Of a stretch of 64,000 nucleotides of DNA, positions 56,942 through 64,000 are shown one piece after another (the stretch's first letter is position 1; every line of letters starts with the position of its first letter). Under the pieces are notes generated by a model that worked only from the letters and a program-made list of their open reading frames with translations, made no database searches and was not told the DNA's origin. The stretch comes from Cryomorphaceae bacterium (GTDB lineage Bacteria > Bacteroidota > Bacteroidia > Flavobacteriales_D > Parvicellaceae). Where the stretch lies: contig CAJJBV010000004.1 in NCBI GenBank assembly GCA_905182525.1, forward strand, positions 320,068-384,067, given 5' to 3'. The position numbers and the translations under genes were made by a program.

Positions 56942-58712
56942 TTTTTTCTAATTTCTTAATTAAATCCTCACTTTTATTAAGTGTTTTTTGAGCATCTTCA
57001 CTTGTAAGTGGACTATACTGTGCCATTTCACAAATATTTAAAATTTCATCCATAGCATTTACATTTTCAATATTAATTTTTGATTTCAAAAGAATATCTT
57101 TTATTTTTTCCCTACTTAAATCTGAGGGCTTGATCTTGTATTTATTGATTAAATAAATGTTCCAGAGTTTATAAATTTCTTTGAAAAAATCAATATTTTC
57201 TGTTGTATTAAAGTCTTGAATCATATCATTAAAACCTTTATCAACTTGCTTGATTATCTTTTTTAGTTTGGTTTTATCCTTGTCTGTAAACTTTTCTTTA
57301 TTGCTAATAAGTAAAATAAAAAGCAATAGCAAAGAAGGAAAAGAACCTAAAAACGCCCAATAATAGGTAGTGCCAAAAATGGGATTGCTAAAGTCATGTA
57401 GATTAGTCTTATTTCTAATATGATGAATATTATCACTCATTATCTCTACGTCTTCTTGATCCGTTTTTTTAACTTTAACTGAAACCCCAGAACTAAGATT
57501 GCTATCTCCAGTTGAATTACCCTTATTTACTTTAATTTTTAATGAAGGGTGGCTTAATGTTTTATATTTTTTGCTATTAACATCGAAATAACAAAATTCA
57601 AATTTTGGAATTTCATAATCCCCATGAAACCTTGGGATTAATAATTGGTGTAACTTTTTTCTTCCTGAAATTCCATTGTCACTAGTTTGAATTTTAGATT
57701 TTATTTCTTCAGGATATTTTTCTAAATCTTTAGGGAAATTAATTTTGGGAAATTTAAGTTGCTTTAAATTTCCGTTACCTGAAATTTTAATTTCAAAATC
57801 TAATGCCTCATCAACATTTAATTCTTCTTTGCTAATTTTAACACTCATTTTATAGTTTGAACCAACTTGTCCATTAAAACTTAAAGGTGAATTTGTTGGT
57901 AGTTTTTTTACCTTTAAAACTAGATTGTTACTTTTTATAATTTTAGAAGTTCCTCTGTTAAAAAAATCTCTATTGATTACAGTTGATACTTCAAATCCTG
58001 GAATTATTAGTTTTCCAGATTTTTGAGGCGATACTATTTCTTTTTTTAGAGTAAATACTCTAAATGATATTCCATTAATAATTTCTTGCCCTTCTTTCCA
58101 CTGTTTATTTTTAGGTTCTATAAGTTCAGTCCAAAAATCATTACTCATAGGAAGGTCATAATCAGTTATTTCTAAATTTCTTATATGATATGAGGACTGA
58201 TATATTTTATACTTTAAAAGAATGTTTTCTCCCAAGTAAGGACTTGTTTTTGAACATGTTATTTTAGCAAACAATTTACTATTTGTAGAGTTCGAAACTG
58301 GCTTAGGACTTGATGTTGAGGTTTTTGAATTTTGTCCTTTTGAAACATTTATAGTAATCTGGTCAGTTGTATAGTCCTTCCCTTCATAATTGACTTTTAT
58401 TGATTCTATGAATAATTTACCTGACTTTTTGGGTGCTAAAATGAAAGTAGATTTATATTCATTTTTTGATTCAAATTTTCCGTTTATTATCGTTGTTTGA
58501 CTTGAAGAGCTTGTGAATGGACCTTGACGTATATTAAAATCTTTTAATTTAAGATTGTTTAGTCTTACTCTTTCACTAGACTCTACAGTATATCTTACAT
58601 AATCATCTGAGGATATAGTGTTTTGATCTACATATGCTTTAAATAAAAAATCTTGTCCTTTAAAAATGGTAATTGATGATAAAAATAATATGTAAAGTAT
58701 AATTTTTTTCAT
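56931..58712 (-). CDS. batD: BatD-like membrane protein
   Basis: This 593-residue protein has a signal peptide (MKKIILYILFLSSITIFKG). A long strand-rich periplasmic part (about residues 20-450) shows the BatD family pattern: NTISSDDYVRYTVESSERV, the inserted KSGKLFIESIKVNYEGKDYT, LGENILLKYKIYQS and IPGFEVSTVINRD. One membrane helix (WAFLGSFPSLLLLFILLIS, about residue 455-475) and a cytoplasmic helical tail (ISNKEKFTDKDKTKLKK) follow. It is encoded directly after BatC with no gap. BatD proteins are thought to organise VWA-BatA/BatB complexes. Confidence 0.88.
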   Translation of the reverse strand: MKKIILYILFLSSITIFKGQDFLFKAYVDQNTISSDDYVRYTVESSERVRLNNLKLKDFNIRQGPFTSSSSQTTIINGKFESKNEYKSTFILAPKKSGKLFIESIKVNYEGKDYTTDQITINVSKGQNSKTSTSSPKPVSNSTNSKLFAKITCSKTSPYLGENILLKYKIYQSSYHIRNLEITDYDLPMSNDFWTELIEPKNKQWKEGQEIINGISFRVFTLKKEIVSPQKSGKLIIPGFEVSTVINRDFFNRGTSKIIKSNNLVLKVKKLPTNSPLSFNGQVGSNYKMSVKISKEELNVDEALDFEIKISGNGNLKQLKFPKINFPKDLEKYPEEIKSKIQTSDNGISGRKKLHQLLIPRFHGDYEIPKFEFCYFDVNSKKYKTLSHPSLKIKVNKGNSTGDSNLSSGVSVKVKKTDQEDVEIMSDNIHHIRNKTNLHDFSNPIFGTTYYWAFLGSFPSLLLLFILLISNKEKFTDKDKTKLKKIIKQVDKGFNDMIQDFNTTENIDFFKEIYKLWNIYLINKYKIKPSDLSREKIKDILLKSKINIENVNAMDEILNICEMAQYSPLTSEDAQKTLNKSEDLIKKLEKNVA

Positions 58713-59558
58713 TTACCAATCCTTAGTCTTACTTTTTTTCTTTTGGTCTCCTTTTTTTCGATTCACTTTTAAAAGAACTTTTTCTTCATCGGAATTAATA
58801 GCATCTAAATTTTTAAGAGCCTGTTCTTTAGTCTCACTTTTTTTCTCTTTATTTTCCTTGTCTTGGTCTTTATTTTCCTTGTCTTGGTCTTTATTTTCCT
58901 TGTCTTGGTCTTTATTTTCCTTGTCTTGGTCTTTATTTTCTTTGTCTTGGTCTTTGTTTTCCTTGTCTTGATCTTTGTTTTCCTTGTCTTGATCTTTGTT
59001 TTCTTTGTCTTGGTCTTTGTTTTCCTTGTCTTGGTCTTTATTTTTCTTGTCTTGGTCTTTGTTTTCTTGATTTTGCTGGTTTTGAATCAGTTTCATTGCA
59101 TATGACAAGTTGTATCGAGCATCTTTGTCCTTTGGGTTATACCTAAGTGCTTTTTTATACTCGTTTACAGCATTTTCTAAAAAATCTCCACTTGGGGGTT
59201 GACCTTTTTCGTTCATTTCTTTAGCATATTCGGTAAGGTAAGAATTGCCTATATTATAATGCGCTTTGGATTTATCATCTATATTTTCGGACTTGTATAT
59301 ATAGTTATTAAAATTTTCTCTTGCACTTTCAAAATCTCCTGACATAAAAGAAGCATTTCCATTATTATATATGGCATTTAAATTTGTTTCATCAGATGAA
59401 ATTGAGCCTTTGTAACTAGCTTCTGACTTTTTAAAATCTCCTTTTTTATATGCATCATTTCCTTCCTTTAATTCTAATTTACTTTCTAGTGACTGACAAA
59501 CAAAATTTCCAGAAAGAGATAATACAAAGAGAATTAATATATATTTTACAATTTTCAT
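58713..59558 (-). CDS. batC: BatC-like TPR protein with NKDQDKE repeat linker
   Basis: This 281-residue protein has a signal peptide, three TPR-like repeats (GNDAYKKGDFKKSEASYKGS, AIYNNGNASFMSGDFESARE, AHYNIGNSYLTEYAKEMNEK, AVNEYKKALRYNPKDKDARY) and then a low-complexity charged stretch of ten NKDQDKE heptads (about residues 165-240). The C-terminus is Lys-rich. BatC homologs (TPR proteins with an acidic/basic tail) lie between BatB and BatD in this operon. The linker is strongly charged and hydrophilic, and likely varies in copy number. Confidence 0.82.
   Translation of the reverse strand: MKIVKYILILFVLSLSGNFVCQSLESKLELKEGNDAYKKGDFKKSEASYKGSISSDETNLNAIYNNGNASFMSGDFESARENFNNYIYKSENIDDKSKAHYNIGNSYLTEYAKEMNEKGQPPSGDFLENAVNEYKKALRYNPKDKDARYNLSYAMKLIQNQQNQENKDQDKKNKDQDKENKDQDKENKDQDKENKDQDKENKDQDKENKDQDKENKDQDKENKDQDKENKDQDKENKEKKSETKEQALKNLDAINSDEEKVLLKVNRKKGDQKKKSKTKDW
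58860..59069 (-). repeat. Ten-copy 21 bp tandem repeat within batC
   Basis: On the plus strand GTCTTG[GA]TC recurs every 21 bases from 58860 to 59049, with third-position differences that keep the peptide NKDQDKE. Ten copies are present in perfect phase. This is a variable-number type array in a coding region. Confidence 0.93.
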
Positions 59559-60715
59559 TTAAATAGAATTAATTGATCATCAATTTTACCTCTTTTTTCA
59601 AACATTAAAAAATCTAAAAATAATAACAATAAGCCTGGAAACAAAAACCACTGAAATTGGTCATCATAGGTAGAAAATCTATCTTTTTTTAATGAAGATT
59701 TTTCAATTTTATTAATTCTATCTAAGATTTTCCTTAGATCTAGGTTTAGACCTCTTGTTTTTGTATATGTTCCATTTCCAGCTTCCGCGATTTGAATTAA
59801 ATTTTGCTCATTTAATTTTGTAAGAACTGTTGTTTCGTCTTTGTCTTTTTTAATTCCAACTTTCTTTCCGTTTCTTATAATAGGAATTGGAACTCCTTTG
59901 TCAGACCCCATTCCAACAGCACAAATAACAACCCCATTTTCACTTGCTTCACTGGCAGCATTTACTGCCATTTCTTCATGATCTTCCCCATCAGAAATTA
60001 TAATTATAGCTTTATTTGTTTTTCTCTCTTCATTGAATGAACTCATACACAATTCTATAGCATTTCCAATATCTGTTCCTTGGGACGAAATCATATCTGA
60101 TCCTATGCTTTTAAGAAAAAGTTTAGCAACTTGATAATCAGGTGTAAGCGGAAGCTGTTTGTAAGCTTCACCAGCAAAAACTACTATCCCAACGTGGTCT
60201 CCTTTTAATTCGGTCAATAATTTACCAATGGCTAATTTTGCAATATCTAATCTGTTGTAATCTGGAACTAAATCTTCCGCCATCATACTCTTACTTATGT
60301 CTAATGCAATCATGATGTCTATACCTTTAGAGACTACTGTCCTTTCATTTTCGCCATATTGAGGATTTGCAGCTGCAATAATTAGTAGACCAACAGATAT
60401 TCTAAATATAAAATATTTAATAGTAGATCTATTATTTGAAAACCCATTGAAAATTTTACTTAATGTATTTATTTCAGCAAAATTAAAAATTGCTCTTCTT
60501 TTCCATATTTTATTTCTTATCCAAAATATATTTAAAAGAACTATAACAGTAAATAGCCAAAGAATACTAGGATACTCAAATCTAAATTCTTTTACATTTA
60601 AACTTAGATATTGGTAAATTGAAAGTGTAGCCAACCAAAATACTAGTTCTAAAATTAGTAGTGCAATTACAGCGCTTGATGTTTTGAAGTAATATTTTTT
60701 CTTAATGTAAGTCAT
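59555..60715 (-). CDS. batB: BatB-like von Willebrand factor A membrane protein
   Basis: This 386-residue protein has two N-terminal membrane segments (SSAVIALLILELVFWLAT and ILWLFTVIVLLNIFWI). A third segment precedes a VWA domain with MIDAS IMIALDISKSMMAEDL, Thr in QLPLTPDYQVAK and Asp in AIIIISDGEDHEEMA. A C-terminal helix (FPGLLLLFLDFLMFE) closes it. Length and order match BatB. The start overlaps the BatA stop as ATGA, and its stop overlaps the BatC start as ATGA. Confidence 0.9.
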   Translation of the reverse strand: MTYIKKKYYFKTSSAVIALLILELVFWLATLSIYQYLSLNVKEFRFEYPSILWLFTVIVLLNIFWIRNKIWKRRAIFNFAEINTLSKIFNGFSNNRSTIKYFIFRISVGLLIIAAANPQYGENERTVVSKGIDIMIALDISKSMMAEDLVPDYNRLDIAKLAIGKLLTELKGDHVGIVVFAGEAYKQLPLTPDYQVAKLFLKSIGSDMISSQGTDIGNAIELCMSSFNEERKTNKAIIIISDGEDHEEMAVNAASEASENGVVICAVGMGSDKGVPIPIIRNGKKVGIKKDKDETTVLTKLNEQNLIQIAEAGNGTYTKTRGLNLDLRKILDRINKIEKSSLKKDRFSTYDDQFQWFLFPGLLLLFLDFLMFEKRGKIDDQLILFK

Positions 60716-61737
60716 GAAATACTTGGCATAAAATATTTTGAAATAAAAAATTCAAATAATAAAAAACCTAAACCAAGAAGAATAAAAATATGCGCCTTTT
60801 CAGGTAAATCAATATCGTACTCGATTGTCTTAATTTTAGCTTTTTCTAACTCGTTTATTTCTTTGTAAACTTCCTTAAGCTTATTATTGTCGGTAGCTCT
60901 AAAATATTTTCCGCCTGTTTGTAAAGCAATTGATTTAAGTGTTGATTCATCAATTTCAACATCTACAAAATCATAAATATATTTTCCAGTAAATGGGTCA
61001 ATTGCTACAGGTGTTTTAGCTTTTCCGTTAGTACCTACACCAATGGTATAAACTCTAATGTTAAATTCTTTTGCTATTTCTGTTGCATTTAATGGATGGA
61101 TTTTACCATGGGTGTTAACACCATCGGTAAGAAGAATGATTACTTTACTTGGAGCTTCACTTTCTCTTAACCTATTTATTGCTGTTGCAAGTCCCATCCC
61201 AATTGCTGTTCCTTGTTCTACAATTCCTTGTTCTGCTGATTCTATTAATTCAACTAATATTTCTCTATCAGATGTTAATGGACATTGAGTATATGCTTCA
61301 CCTTCAAAAATAACTAAACCAACTCTATCGTTTTTTCGATCTTTAACAAACTCTTTTGCTAAATCTTTTGATGCCTCAAATCTATTTGGTGAAAAATCTT
61401 TGGCCAACATACTTCCAGAAGCATCCATAGAAATAATAATGTCTATTCCTTCTTTAAAAAGTTCAGTTTCTGAATGAGATTCCATAGCTATTTGTGGTCG
61501 AGCCATAGCAATAATTATTAAGCTAATTCCAATTAATTTTGCCGCAAAACTGAAATGCTGAAAAATGAATGACCAATTATCAGAAATTCCGTCAAAAAAA
61601 GTTAAACTAGAAATTTTTAAAGTTTCATTTTTTTTAGAATAGAAAAAATAATATGCAATGAATGAAATTGGAATAATCATTAGCATCCAAAGTGCCCATG
61701 GATCATTGAATTGATATTTACTTAACAAATTATTCAT
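60712..61737 (-). CDS. batA: BatA-like von Willebrand factor A membrane protein
   Basis: The ATG at 61737 (MNNLLSKYQFNDPWALWMLM) is used; the ATG at 61761 would add eight residues inside the upstream gene. The protein has 341 residues with an N-terminal transmembrane part and a VWA domain: DIIISMDASGSMLAKDFSPN (MIDAS), QCPLTSDREILV and IILLTDGVNTHGK. A final helix (HIFILLGLGFLLFEFFIS) follows. BatA proteins insert the VWA on the periplasmic side. It overlaps the upstream gene by eight bases. Confidence 0.9.
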   Translation of the reverse strand: MNNLLSKYQFNDPWALWMLMIIPISFIAYYFFYSKKNETLKISSLTFFDGISDNWSFIFQHFSFAAKLIGISLIIIAMARPQIAMESHSETELFKEGIDIIISMDASGSMLAKDFSPNRFEASKDLAKEFVKDRKNDRVGLVIFEGEAYTQCPLTSDREILVELIESAEQGIVEQGTAIGMGLATAINRLRESEAPSKVIILLTDGVNTHGKIHPLNATEIAKEFNIRVYTIGVGTNGKAKTPVAIDPFTGKYIYDFVDVEIDESTLKSIALQTGGKYFRATDNNKLKEVYKEINELEKAKIKTIEYDIDLPEKAHIFILLGLGFLLFEFFISKYFMPSIS

Positions 61738-62698
61738 TTTCAATAACCAAATTTTTCTCAATATTTAAATCTAATCTCTCACTTTCAATCAATTCTTTTA
61801 GAGTAATAATAGCTCTTAGATTATCTTTTTCTAATGATTTTAACTTAGCAAACTTTACGCCGTCAGATATTTCAAAAAATCTAATTAATTCAGAAAGATA
61901 TTTTTTTGGAATAGAAGCCCATTTTAAACTTTCTAAAATTTCAGCACTTGTTTTTTCAAAAGTTTTAATTTCATATCTATATTCTAAAAATTCCCATAAT
62001 ACTGTTGATAATTCACTGTAGTATTTTTTAAAATGTCCATTTTCCCAGTATTTTTTTTCCTCAATAGCATTTAGATTTTTTAGCAATGTAATTTCTATTG
62101 GAATACTAGGTGTAGTAACTAAATTAGTTTTCTTTTTATAATATTTTTTAATTATATATATTACTAAAATTGTAATACAAAGTATTAATAATATCCATAG
62201 TCCATATTCTTTAAAAAAGTAAATGATATACTCGTACCAAAAAATTGAAACTTCTCTTATAGGTTTTATTTCTTTAATAGATGCTTTTTCATCAATTTCA
62301 TCAAGGGTTACAATAAAATTTAGTGAATTAGAAAACAACTTCTTTGAATTGAAATACGCAACACTTGGAGGTAAGGTATAGCTTCCAGAATCAAAATTTG
62401 CAATAGTAAAGTTTTGCGAAAATGAAATAAAAAATTCTCCATTTTCGTTTTCATACGATGATTTTTCTAAACCACTTTTCTCCCAAAGTTCCCAATTATT
62501 TCCTATTGAATCTCCACCATTAGTCAATTGGAATTCCACACTGTCAATTAATTGGCTAGAAGGAAATTTAAATTCTAATTTCACATTTGTAGTTTCACCA
62601 ATAACTATTTTATTTTTGGATGCTTTTGTTGTGAAGTCAATATTTTGACAGAACATACCAAACGGAATAAAAAGTAATATGTAGCCTAGATACTTCAA
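61730..62698 (-). CDS. BatD-like N-domain membrane protein between DUF58 and BatA genes
   Basis: The TTG at 62698 overlaps the DUF58 stop as TTGA and gives a signal peptide (LKYLGYILLFIPFGMFCQ); a longer ATG form at 62749 would be unlikely. The protein has about 322 residues. Residues 20-150 form a strand-rich periplasmic domain (KNKIVIGETTNVKLEFKFPS) like a short BatD, followed by a membrane helix (LWILLILCITILVIYIIKK) and a cytoplasmic helical part (KKYYSELSTVLWEFLEYR). No published name is evident. Its position suggests a partner of DUF58 and BatA. Confidence 0.75.
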   Translation of the reverse strand: MKYLGYILLFIPFGMFCQNIDFTTKASKNKIVIGETTNVKLEFKFPSSQLIDSVEFQLTNGGDSIGNNWELWEKSGLEKSSYENENGEFFISFSQNFTIANFDSGSYTLPPSVAYFNSKKLFSNSLNFIVTLDEIDEKASIKEIKPIREVSIFWYEYIIYFFKEYGLWILLILCITILVIYIIKKYYKKKTNLVTTPSIPIEITLLKNLNAIEEKKYWENGHFKKYYSELSTVLWEFLEYRYEIKTFEKTSAEILESLKWASIPKKYLSELIRFFEISDGVKFAKLKSLEKDNLRAIITLKELIESERLDLNIEKNLVIENE

Positions 62699-63558
62699 CG
62701 TTTTTTGAAAAGATTCATTAGAGGCTGGATATATCCCGATTGAATGCAAATATTTGCGTGATCTACTTTTGATTTTTTAAATACCTCAAGTACATTATGT
62801 TCTCTGGAAAGAGCATTGTTGTAGTAAATTTCTCTCACTCTTTTTTTACCAGTATTTATCCATTTTTTCTGCCCAGTTTCTCCATCTTCAAAAAGAGTAT
62901 TTCCAGTATTTGGTAATTCTTTTTCGCGTTTGTCAAATATTCTAAGTGCTATCAAGTCATGCTTTTTAGCTGTGATTTTTAATGCGTTTTCTAAGTTATT
63001 TTCAATAAAATCTGATATTATAAAGGCTATGGCTCTTTTTTTTACTAAGTTGTTAAAGTGTTGAACAACTTCTGCAATATTAGTTAAGTTTGATTTTGGC
63101 TTAAATTCAATAAGTTCTCTAATTATTCTTAAAATATGTTTTCTTCCCTTTTTTGGTGGTATATAGAGTTCAATTTGGTCAGAAAATAAAATTGCTCCAA
63201 TTTTATCGTTGTTTTGCGTCGCAGAAAATGCTAAAACTGCACCTATTTCCGCTATAAATTCTCTTTTTAAAAGTTCATTAGATCCAAACGATTCTGAACC
63301 AGAAATATCAACTAAAAGCATTACAGTAAGTTCTCTTTCTTCTTCAAAAACTTTAACGTATGGCTCATTAAATCTAGCTGTTACATTCCAATCAATGGTT
63401 CTTATTTCGTCGCCAGGAATATAATTCCTTACTTCTGAAAATGCCATTCCTCTCCCTTTAAATGCAGAATGGTATTCGCCTGAGAAAACTTGTTTAGAGA
63501 GACCTTTGGTTTTGATCTCTATTTTCCTTACTTTTTTTAATAATTCGCTAGTTTCCAA
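62695..63558 (-). CDS. DUF58 domain-containing protein
   Basis: This 287-residue protein starts at a TTG (63558). It shows the DUF58 signature: VFSGEYHSAFKGRGMAFSEV and YIPGDEIRTIDWNVTARFNE, with a VWA-like MIDAS segment VMLLVDISGSESFGSNELL. VKVFEEERELTV precedes it. DUF58 proteins pair with MoxR ATPases and VWA proteins, as here. The MoxR stop lies 14 bases upstream. Confidence 0.93.
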   Translation of the reverse strand: METSELLKKVRKIEIKTKGLSKQVFSGEYHSAFKGRGMAFSEVRNYIPGDEIRTIDWNVTARFNEPYVKVFEEERELTVMLLVDISGSESFGSNELLKREFIAEIGAVLAFSATQNNDKIGAILFSDQIELYIPPKKGRKHILRIIRELIEFKPKSNLTNIAEVVQHFNNLVKKRAIAFIISDFIENNLENALKITAKKHDLIALRIFDKREKELPNTGNTLFEDGETGQKKWINTGKKRVREIYYNNALSREHNVLEVFKKSKVDHANICIQSGYIQPLMNLFKKR

Positions 63559-63572
63559 TATTAATAAAACTG

Positions 63573-64000
63573 TTAAGGAACTTCAACCCTATTTAAAATG
63601 GTAGTAATCACATTCTCGGTGCTGATATTTTCAGCCTCTGCTTCATAGGAAAGTCCAATTCTATGTCTGAGTACATCAAAAGATACTGCTCTAACATCTT
63701 CAGGAATTACATAACCCCTTTTTTTCAAAAAAGCATATGCCTTTGCAGCACTTGCTAGTGAAATACTTGCTCGGGGAGAACCGCCAAATGAAATAAAATG
63801 TTTGATTTCGTCTAATTGATAATGCTCTGGTTCTCTAGTAGCGTATACTATATCTACAATATATTTTTCAATTTTTTCATCCATATAAATCATTTTCACA
63901 ATTTCTCTTGCTTTAATAATTTGTTTAGGATCTACTACTTTTTTTGGTGTTGGAAATCCTTCAATCGAAACATTTGCCCTGACAATTAATTTTTCTTCTT
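63573..64000 (-). CDS. MoxR family AAA+ ATPase, C-terminal part (N-terminus beyond window)
   Basis: The reading frame is open up to the window edge, encoding the last 142 residues. EEKLIVRANVSIEGFPTPKK precedes a C-terminal lid domain with YIVDIVYATREPEHYQLDEI, FGGSPRASISLASAAKAYAF and VIPEDVRAVSFDVLRHRIGL, all typical of MoxR. The Walker motifs lie outside the window. MoxR ATPases act as chaperones for VWA proteins; the following genes encode DUF58 and Bat proteins. Confidence 0.93.
   Translation of the reverse strand, partial: EEKLIVRANVSIEGFPTPKKVVDPKQIIKAREIVKMIYMDEKIEKYIVDIVYATREPEHYQLDEIKHFISFGGSPRASISLASAAKAYAFLKKRGYVIPEDVRAVSFDVLRHRIGLSYEAEAENISTENVITTILNRVEVP

Noticed and set aside
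58863-59105. Plus-strand 80-residue hydrophobic frame with FLVLVFI repeats
   Set aside because: It is the antisense of the NKDQDKE-coding repeat of batC and ends with the repeat.

Overview
This 64 kb window is low-GC chromosomal DNA from a member of the Bacteroidota, most likely a Flavobacteriales-type gliding or surface-adhering bacterium. The evidence is the many secreted proteins with type IX secretion (T9SS) sorting domains, a PorP/SprF protein, a PorE-like OmpA protein, the MoxR/Bat operon, and promoters of the TTG-N19-TAnnTTTG type. A closer placement (for example Crocinitomicaceae-like) would be a guess. No prophage, integrase, insertion sequence or CRISPR array was seen.

Layout. 1-12.1 kb (+): a surface/adhesin locus with two tandem phage-tail-collar-like secreted proteins, two giant PKD/Ig-repeat proteins (one with a type A and one with a type B/CHU_C sorting domain), and a PorP/SprF protein carrying a coiled coil and a SPOR-like tail. 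12.1-15.8 kb: small membrane and hypothetical genes, a DUF4159 protein and a class III CoA-transferase. 15.8-21.4 kb (+): the most unusual locus, an SLC12-type cation-chloride cotransporter fused to about 600 residues of helical linker and a P-loop NTPase, translationally coupled to an MscS-like membrane protein. 21.5-30.7 kb (+): chorismate synthase, a dicarboxylate/amino acid symporter, a PorE-like OmpA protein, a TPR lipoprotein, thymidine kinase and a penicillin acylase. 30.7-35.2 kb: a 566 bp AT-rich gap holding a direct repeat, then a small T9SS cargo protein and a collagen-like repeat protein with 23 GND units and a DUF1566 end. 35.4-41.8 kb (-): four T9SS cargo genes (YCF48-like, two-component-type propeller, CotH/lamin-tail, arylsulfotransferase). 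42-55 kb: ABC exporter, cold-shock protein, ABC-2 transporter pair, FKBP lipoprotein, tRNA-Leu, DUF2237, tRNA-Lys, GlcD-type oxidase, POT peptide transporter, M1 and S9 peptidases and SmpB. 55-64 kb (-): nth and a Bat aerotolerance-type operon (moxR, DUF58, a BatD-like membrane protein, batA, batB, batC, batD, batE).

How it fits together. T9SS cargo, a cognate outer-membrane PorP/SprF and a PorE-like anchor point to an exported adhesin or gliding surface. The Bat/MoxR/VWA block looks like an envelope chaperone or stress complex. The SLC12-NTPase plus MscS-like pair suggests energy-gated or sensor-gated ion or volume control (inference).

Sequence quality caveat. At least six genes are interrupted by one-base frame changes, clustered in repeats, paralogs and A/T runs: 1159-2070, near 3190, near 11875, near 29960, several in 32.2-34.2 kb, and near 49515. 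The first collar gene also hides a compensated double shift. These may be consensus errors or real decay, and read mapping would decide. Such genes are given as one spanning entry with the break described.
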